DNA of 64,000 nt, taken from assembly GCF_021129305.1 (NCBI RefSeq), contig NZ_JAJOMB010000016.1, forward strand, positions 168,333-232,332, given 5' to 3'. The notes under the pieces were generated by a model. The model was given only the letters and a program-made list of their open reading frames with translations. It was not told the DNA's origin and did not search any database. This stretch comes from Kineosporia babensis. Its GTDB lineage: Bacteria; Actinomycetota; Actinomycetes; Actinomycetales; Kineosporiaceae. This document shows, piece after piece, positions 59,133 to 64,000 of the stretch (the stretch's first letter is position 1; each line of letters opens with the position of its first letter). The position numbers and the translations under genes were made by a program.

Positions 59133-59406
59133 GAGGCGGAGCCTACGTGGGCTCCGCAAGCCCCTCGGAACCGGGCTTGGCACGCGCCAAGGGGGTCATT
59201 GAGGACGGGGTGGCGCCTTCATCCTCAGGGCGCAACTGAGCGGTCCCGAAGTTGGGATGAGAAGGCACAACAGGGACGAACGACTGCCTCGAGACCGGGA
59301 GGGAGCACACCCGGCCCAGGACGTTCGCCCCTGCTGTTCGCGACATCCGTGGCAGATCCTGAAACCACCACCAAACGCCCCCGAGACAACGGATTCAGGG
59401 ATAGCG
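59133..59406. promoter_or_regulatory. Divergent intergenic region before the flavodoxin gene
   Basis: This 274-base gap lies between the Gfo/Idh/MocA start and the flavodoxin-like gene. It holds no convincing gene; frames here are shadows. A promoter in each direction is expected, but I see no clear -10/-35 pair or palindrome. Confidence 0.4.
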
Positions 59407-59961
59407 ATGCGCGCGCTGGTCGTGTACGAATCGATGTTCGGCAACACCGAGAAGCTGGCCGAGGTAATCGCCCAAGGCATCGGCACGGTGATGCCGACCG
59501 AGATCTGCGAAGTCGGCGAAGCCCCGCAAACCCTGGCCGCGGACATCGATCTGCTGGTGGTCGGCGCACCCACCCACGCCCACGGGCTCAGCCGTCCGAG
59601 CACTCGCGGTGAGGCCGAGATGATGGCCGCGGCAGCCGAGACCCACGTCCGCTCGGAAGGCATCGGTGTGCGGGAGTGGCTCGCCGGCCTGGAATCCGGC
59701 CGGACGCTGTCCGCCGCTTTCGACACGCACGTCAGCCTCTCTCTGCCGGGCCGGGCCGCCCGGTCGATCGAGCGCCGCTTCCAGCGCCTCGGGCTCCGGG
59801 TGCTGGACAGCCGGTCCTTCCCGGTGAAGGGCAAGATCGGACCGATCACCGATGCCGAGTTGGTCAAGGCCCGTCGCTGGGCCGAGAGCCTGGCCAGCAC
59901 CGCCCTCGCCTTCGACAGCACCGAAGCCGACAGCACCGAAGCCGGCCGCACCGCCGACTGA
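59407..59961 (+). CDS. Flavodoxin-family protein
   Basis: This 184-residue protein has the flavodoxin start VVYESMFGNTEKLAEVIAQGI (FMN phosphate loop). A second loop LLVVGAPTHAHGLSRPSTR and SFPVKGKIGPITDAELVKARRWAESL follow at the C-terminal end. It is a small electron carrier or flavin reductase-like protein. The extreme C-terminus is low-complexity, with STEADSTEA repeats. ATG 59407 is in frame with a longer upstream shadow. It is convergent with the AraC gene 3 bases away. Confidence 0.88.
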   Translation: MRALVVYESMFGNTEKLAEVIAQGIGTVMPTEICEVGEAPQTLAADIDLLVVGAPTHAHGLSRPSTRGEAEMMAAAAETHVRSEGIGVREWLAGLESGRTLSAAFDTHVSLSLPGRAARSIERRFQRLGLRVLDSRSFPVKGKIGPITDAELVKARRWAESLASTALAFDSTEADSTEAGRTAD

Positions 59962-59964
59962 TCC

Positions 59965-60840
59965 TCAGCCGGGCCGGCCGAACCGCGTCCGGTACTCGGA
60001 GGCCGAAAGCCCGTAATGCGCGCGGAATCGCCGGGCGAAGTGATTCTGGTCGGGCCAGCCCACGGTCCGCGCGATCGAGGTGATCGGGTCCTGGGTGCGC
60101 ACCAGCATGGTGGCCGCGCTCTCCAGGCGATGCTGAGACAGGTAGGCCATCGGCGGCAGACCGGTGGTGGCCTTGAACAGCCGCACCAGGTACGCCGGGG
60201 CCACGTGCAACAGCGCGGCCAGTTCGGTGAGGGTCCAGTGATGCGCCGGATCGCCCTCCAGCAAGGTCAGCGCCTGAGCCACGGCCGGATGGGCGACGCG
60301 GGCGGGCTCCGGGTGCTCCACGGTCCGGGCCAGCACGCCGAGCAGAAGGGTGAGGCGGCCGATGATCTCGGCGCGGTGCCAGCCGGCCGGCTGATCGCGC
60401 AGCAGGCTCAGGGCATCGAGGTGCGGTAGGCAGGCGGCCAGCTCGGGCAGGTGGGTGGCCATGATGCCGCGGCGGTCATCGGCGTACGGCCCGGTCCAGA
60501 GCAGATACCCCAGCAGTGGGTCGTCCCTGGTCCAGGCCAGTTCCTGACGCAGCAGGTCGACCGAGAAGCAGCAGTTGTACAGCACCAGGCCGGAGCAGTC
60601 CGCGTAGCCGTGCCAGGCCCCGGGCCGCAGCAGCACCACGTCGCCGACCTCCAGCAAGCGTGGCCCGGCCGGAGATCGGTGCATCCCGGAACCCTCGAGC
60701 ACCAGCGCGATCTCGACGAAGCTGTGGGTGTGGTCCGGGTGGTCCTGCTCGTGCAGGTAGTGCCCGGACCACACCGGCGACCCGTCGGTGATCACCAACG
60801 TCCCGTCGACCTTCTCTATCGGCGGTTGCGCGAGCCGCAC
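59965..60840 (-). CDS. AraC family regulator (cupin sensor)
   Basis: This regulator of about 291 residues has an N-terminal cupin (SFVEIALVLEGSGMHRSPAGPRLLEVGDVVLLRPGAWHGYADCSGL in pieces, about 20-90) and two C-terminal helix-turn-helix motifs (LTELAALLHVAPAYLVRLFKATTG and SIARTVGWPDQNHFARRFRAHYGLSASEYR). GTG 60840 is chosen because AGAGGGGGC lies about 8 bases upstream and the -10 lies beyond it; a TTG at 60909 would fall inside the promoter. It is divergent from the GH3 gene and is the likely regulator of it. Confidence 0.87.
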   Translation of the reverse strand: MRLAQPPIEKVDGTLVITDGSPVWSGHYLHEQDHPDHTHSFVEIALVLEGSGMHRSPAGPRLLEVGDVVLLRPGAWHGYADCSGLVLYNCCFSVDLLRQELAWTRDDPLLGYLLWTGPYADDRRGIMATHLPELAACLPHLDALSLLRDQPAGWHRAEIIGRLTLLLGVLARTVEHPEPARVAHPAVAQALTLLEGDPAHHWTLTELAALLHVAPAYLVRLFKATTGLPPMAYLSQHRLESAATMLVRTQDPITSIARTVGWPDQNHFARRFRAHYGLSASEYRTRFGRPG

Positions 60841-60863
60841 GGCCGAAGCCCCCTCTGCCCTGA

Positions 60864-60906
60864 GTGAAACGTTCCACACGCTAGGTAGGCAATCCGGGCA
60901 AGTCAA
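60864..60906 (-). promoter_or_regulatory. Promoter of the AraC gene with overlapping palindrome
   Basis: On the minus strand there is TTGACT (60901-60906), a 17-base spacer, and TAGCGT (60878-60883). Around the expected start of transcription lies GTGAAACGTTCCAC (60864-60877), a 14-base palindrome with one mismatched pair and central ACGT, resembling LacI-type operators. A LacI regulator is not in the window. Confidence 0.6.
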
Positions 60907-61066
60907 CAAACCCCCGGTGCGGAACGCGCCGAACGGCCAGCCTCTCGTCGGCAGATCAATTTCGGCCTAGTGCAGGCGCCTTGCGGCCTATCCGGCCCGT
61001 CCCGCCGGAACGAAACATCTTCTGTGAAGGCCCAACGACGGGCCCGAGGAGGAGAGGACCCACTCC

Positions 61067-63241
61067 ATGCGCCGTCACTCCCGAATACTCATCGCGGCAC
61101 TCGTCGCCATTCCCCTGCTCGGCCTCAGCGGCCCGGCCCAGGCAGCCGGCCCGGCCCAAGCAGCACCCGAAGCCCAGGCAGCACCCGATTGCCCGTGGAT
61201 GAACACCCGCAAGTCCGCCGACGAACGCGCCCGGCTGCTGCTGAAAGCCAGCACCCTGGAGCAGACCCTGCGCTGGCTGGACGAGCAGGCCGCGAACAGC
61301 CCCGCCCAGACCACGTTCAACGGCGTCACCTACCCCGTCCAGGTGCCCTGTACGCCCACGGTCGTCTACTCCGACGGCCCGGACTCGGTGCGTAACCCCG
61401 GCGGCGTGACCGCATTCGCCGCGCCGATCGCCCAGGCCGCCACCTGGAACGCAAAGCTCGCCCAGCAGAAAGGCCGGGCACAGGCCGAAGAGTCGTTCAA
61501 CAAGCGCCGCAACGTGCTCCTGGCCCCCGGTCTGGCCAGCGGCCGTACCCCGCTCTCCGGCCGCACCCCCGAATACCTCGGCGAGGACGCGCTGCTGAGC
61601 GGAACGCTGGCCGCGGCCGGGGTGAAGGGCATCCAGCAGGACGGCAAGGTCGGCGCCACGCTGAAGCACTACGTGGCCAACGAGCAGGAACTCGACCGCC
61701 AGACCAGTTCCTCCAACCTGGACGATCGCACCTTCCGGCAGGTCTACCAGCTGCCGTTCGAGATCGCCCTCAAGGCCCGCCCAGCCAGCGTGATGTGCTC
61801 GTACAACCAGGTCAACGGCGTGTACGCGTGCGAGAACGAGATCCTCGACCAGCTGAAGCAGGACACCGGCTGGAAGGGCTACGTGATGTCCGACTTCGGC
61901 TCGGTGCACTCCACCGCCGCCAGCCTGAACGCCGGCCTGGACCAAGAGCTCAACCGCCCGATCTGGTTCACCCCCGAGCGGATCAACGCCGCCCTGGCCG
62001 ACGGCAGCACCACCCGCAAGGAGATCGACGAGGCCGCGTTCCGGGTGGTCCGCAGCTACTTCGAGGCCGGCCTGTTCGACAACCCGCTACCGGCCGAGCC
62101 CGTCGCCGACGCCTCCACCCCGGCCAACCAGGCGATCGCCCGCCGGGTGGTCGAGCAGGGTTCGGTGCTGCTGAAGAACGACCGCAGCGCCCTGCCCCTG
62201 AAGAGCAAGAAGCAGAAGATCGCGGTGATCGGCCCGACCGCCTCGAACGAGCCGAACGCCAACGGGATCAGCGCCAAGAGCACCTGCTCCATGCTCTTCC
62301 GCACCACCCCCGCCGTCACCTGCACCCCGATCTCTCCCCTGGAAGGCATCACGGCCAGGGCCCAGAAGAACGGCAGCACCGTCACCTACTCCAACGGCGA
62401 CGACATCGCCCAGGCGACCCAGCTGGCCAAGGAGGCGGACATCGTCCTCGTGTTCGGCTGGTCCGGCATGGGCGAGTTCGCCGACCTGACGAACCTGTCG
62501 CTGCAGCAGAACGGCGACGCCCTGATCAGCGCCGTGGCCAAGGCCAACCCGAACACCGTCGCGGTGCTGGAGACCGGCAGCGCGGTCACCATGCCCTGGC
62601 TGAAGCAGGTCAAGGCCGTGGTGCAGGCCTGGTACCCGGGCGAGCAGCAGGGCAACGCACTGGCCGCGCTGCTGTGGGGCGACGTGAACTTCACCGGGAA
62701 GCTGCCGATGACGTTCCCGAAGTCCGAGGCCGACCTGCCCACCCGCACCCCCGAGCAGTACCCGGGAGTGGTCGAGAACGGCATCCGCCAGGTCGACTAC
62801 AGCGAGGGCCTGGCCGTGGGCTACAAGTGGTACGACAGCCAGAACATCGACCCACTGTTCGAGTTCGGTCACGGCCTGTCCTACACCTCGTTCAAGTACG
62901 ACAACTTGAGGACGTCGGTGAGTGGCAAGGGCATCAAGGTCACCTTCCGGGTCCGGAACACGGGCGAACGGACGGGTACCGAGACGCCGCAGGTCTACCT
63001 GACCCTGCCGTCGGCAGCCCAGGAGCCGGGTAAGCGCCTGGTCGCCTTCGACCAGGTCAGCCTCAAGCCGGGAGCCGCCCAGACGATCTCGGTGACGATC
63101 GACGAGAAGGCGGGCGATCGTCCGTTGTCGGTCTGGAACAGCAAGAAGCACCAATGGCAGACGCCCGCGGGCACCTATCGCGTGCAGGTGGGCGATTCGT
63201 CCCGGTCACTTCCGCTCAGCACCAAGCTCGGCCTTCGCTGA
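61067..63241 (+). CDS. Secreted GH3 beta-glucosidase
   Basis: This 724-residue exported glycoside hydrolase has a signal peptide at residues 1-26 (RILIAALVAIPLLGLSGPAQA). The N-terminal GH3 barrel contains YSDGPDSVRN, LKHYVANEQE and the nucleophile loop VMSDFGSVHS (Asp276). The C-terminal alpha/beta domain has LVFGWSGMGEFADLTNLSLQQN, and a fibronectin-III-like domain starts near residue 620. An internal Ala/Pro/Gln repeat follows the signal peptide. The ribosome site is AGGAGGAG, just before GACCCACTCC ATG. It is divergent from the AraC gene and acts on beta-glucosides outside the cell. Confidence 0.95.
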   Translation: MRRHSRILIAALVAIPLLGLSGPAQAAGPAQAAPEAQAAPDCPWMNTRKSADERARLLLKASTLEQTLRWLDEQAANSPAQTTFNGVTYPVQVPCTPTVVYSDGPDSVRNPGGVTAFAAPIAQAATWNAKLAQQKGRAQAEESFNKRRNVLLAPGLASGRTPLSGRTPEYLGEDALLSGTLAAAGVKGIQQDGKVGATLKHYVANEQELDRQTSSSNLDDRTFRQVYQLPFEIALKARPASVMCSYNQVNGVYACENEILDQLKQDTGWKGYVMSDFGSVHSTAASLNAGLDQELNRPIWFTPERINAALADGSTTRKEIDEAAFRVVRSYFEAGLFDNPLPAEPVADASTPANQAIARRVVEQGSVLLKNDRSALPLKSKKQKIAVIGPTASNEPNANGISAKSTCSMLFRTTPAVTCTPISPLEGITARAQKNGSTVTYSNGDDIAQATQLAKEADIVLVFGWSGMGEFADLTNLSLQQNGDALISAVAKANPNTVAVLETGSAVTMPWLKQVKAVVQAWYPGEQQGNALAALLWGDVNFTGKLPMTFPKSEADLPTRTPEQYPGVVENGIRQVDYSEGLAVGYKWYDSQNIDPLFEFGHGLSYTSFKYDNLRTSVSGKGIKVTFRVRNTGERTGTETPQVYLTLPSAAQEPGKRLVAFDQVSLKPGAAQTISVTIDEKAGDRPLSVWNSKKHQWQTPAGTYRVQVGDSSRSLPLSTKLGLR

Positions 63242-63247
63242 AAGCGG

Positions 63248-63278
63248 GTCCCCCGGGCGATTGGTTCGCCCGGGGGAC
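63248..63278. terminator. Hairpin terminator after GH3
   Basis: This is a 13-bp perfect stem (arm GTCCCCCGGGCGA) with a TTGGT loop, 7 bases beyond the GH3 stop. It separates GH3 from the following dehydrogenase gene. Confidence 0.75.
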
Positions 63279-63340
63279 TCCTGGTCAGGAGCTCCTATCG
63301 ATAATATTCTCGCGCAACGTCGCGCCATGGAGGAGTCACG

Positions 63341-64000
63341 GTGGTCCAACGCCAGTTCCCGAAGCCCGCTGAGGTCTTCGAGCTCATGCAGTTCAAGAAG
63401 CCCGAGTTCAACGGCCGCAAACGCCGCCTGGACAAGGCACTGACCATCTACGACCTCCGCAAGATCGCCAAGCGCCGCACCCCACGCGCCGCGTTCGACT
63501 ACACCGACGGCGCCGCCGAGAGCGAGCTCTCCCTGGACCGCGCCCGCCGCGCCTTCGAGGACGTGGAGTTCCACCCCCAGGTCCTGCGCGACGTAGCCGA
63601 CGTCGACACGTCCACCGAGATCTTCGGCGGACGCTCGGCCCTGCCCTTCGGCATCGCCCCGACCGGCTTCACCCGACTGATGCAGACCGAGGGCGAGATC
63701 GCCGGGGCCGGTGCAGCCGGTGCCGCCGGCATCCCCTTCTGCCTGTCCACGCTGGGCACCACCTCGATCGAAGGCGTGAAGACGGCCAACCCGAACGGCC
63801 GCAACTGGTTCCAGCTCTACGTGATGAAACAGCGCGAGATCAGCTACGAACTGGTCGAACGCGCCGCTACCAACGACTTCGACACCCTCTTCTTCACCGT
63901 CGACACCCCGGTCGCGGGAGCTCGGCTGCGGGACAAGCGCAATGGCTTCTCGATCCCGCCCCAGATCACCCTCGGCACCGTGCTCAACGTGGGTACCCGG
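63341..64000 (+). CDS. FMN-dependent 2-hydroxyacid dehydrogenase (LldD type), N-terminal fragment
   Basis: These are the first 220 residues of an alpha-hydroxy-acid oxidising flavoenzyme; the gene runs off the right edge. It carries [40 protein letters not shown] (N-terminal region of the family), [42 protein letters not shown] (FMN site, abbreviated) and [19 protein letters not shown], then [26 protein letters not shown] 63341 with GGAGGAG 5 bases upstream is the start; an ATG at 63327 is out of frame. An AT-rich TATCGATAATATTC element at about 63297-63310 may be its promoter. Confidence 0.9.
   Translation, partial: MVQRQFPKPAEVFELMQFKKPEFNGRKRRLDKALTIYDLRKIAKRRTPRAAFDYTDGAAESELSLDRARRAFEDVEFHPQVLRDVADVDTSTEIFGGRSALPFGIAPTGFTRLMQTEGEIAGAGAAGAAGIPFCLSTLGTTSIEGVKTANPNGRNWFQLYVMKQREISYELVERAATNDFDTLFFTVDTPVAGARLRDKRNGFSIPPQITLGTVLNVGTR

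Noticed and set aside
1..64000. CRISPR array, tRNA or rRNA genes
   Set aside because: No regularly spaced direct repeats, cloverleaf-like tRNA with a CCA-like end, or conserved rRNA segment was found on reading the window. A tRNAscan or Infernal run would be decisive.

Overview
The window is high-GC DNA (I estimate about 70%) with many GTG starts, 4-base GTGA/TGATG overlaps, and families typical of Actinomycetota: a SARP regulator, an actinobacterial-type PepN, lipoprotein solute-binding proteins and many MFS/TetR pairs. It is most likely a chromosomal segment of a soil actinomycete, Streptomyces- or Kineosporia-like. The genus is an inference; no rRNA or tRNA is present to decide it. It reads as an accessory, catabolism-rich region.

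Layout. 1-3.8 kb: the end of a peptide/nickel-type ABC importer operon (binding protein, DppB, DppC) divergent from an IclR regulator, with two identical-architecture palindromes between them. 3.86-9.3 kb: two MFS exporters and an ABC-2 permease pair whose second gene is cut by a TnpB-only IS200/IS605-type element. 9.2-12.7 kb: a complete class I P450 set (ferredoxin reductase, ferredoxin, P450) with a TetR gene. 12.6-24.6 kb: a CoA-thioester catabolic regulon. One strand carries two acyl-CoA dehydrogenases, an MFS transporter and a two-domain VOC dioxygenase. The middle holds a TetR regulator and a split MaoC hydratase. The other strand carries an NDP-forming acyl-CoA synthetase, a thiolase-fold protein lacking the nucleophilic Cys, a DUF35 protein and an SDR. 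Near-identical 20-bp palindromes precede both outward operons. The set resembles steroid side-chain retro-aldol degradation.

24.7-27.4 kb: a D-amino-acid operon (DauR-like regulator, RidA, D-serine/D-threonine dehydratase-like PLP enzyme). 27.4-32.8 kb: O-methyltransferase, SARP regulator and secreted alpha-amylase. 32.9-39.8 kb: a YezG-like protein, PepN, and a conserved-looking glycosyltransferase / two methyltransferases / prenyltransferase-fold group. 40.2-43.4 kb: the most unusual locus, a three-gene module of a TRPM-type SLOG (LSDAT) protein, an ASK1-like DRHyd plus TRAFs-binding protein, and a SLATT/DUF4231 membrane protein. This is a predicted nucleotide-signal-gated conflict system.

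43.5-49.8 kb: an enoyl-CoA hydratase with a 17-bp palindrome in its leader, an AraC regulator, a branched-chain 2-oxoacid dehydrogenase operon (E1 alpha, E1 beta, E2) and a MaoC hydratase. 49.8-56.3 kb: miscellaneous genes, including an MFS exporter, a Ser/Gly/Val repeat protein beside a secreted HNH nuclease, EcsC, an LLM flavin enzyme and a secreted protein. 56.7-64 kb: alpha/beta hydrolase with MerR, Gfo/Idh/MocA oxidoreductase, flavodoxin, AraC, secreted GH3 beta-glucosidase and the start of an FMN-dependent 2-hydroxyacid dehydrogenase.
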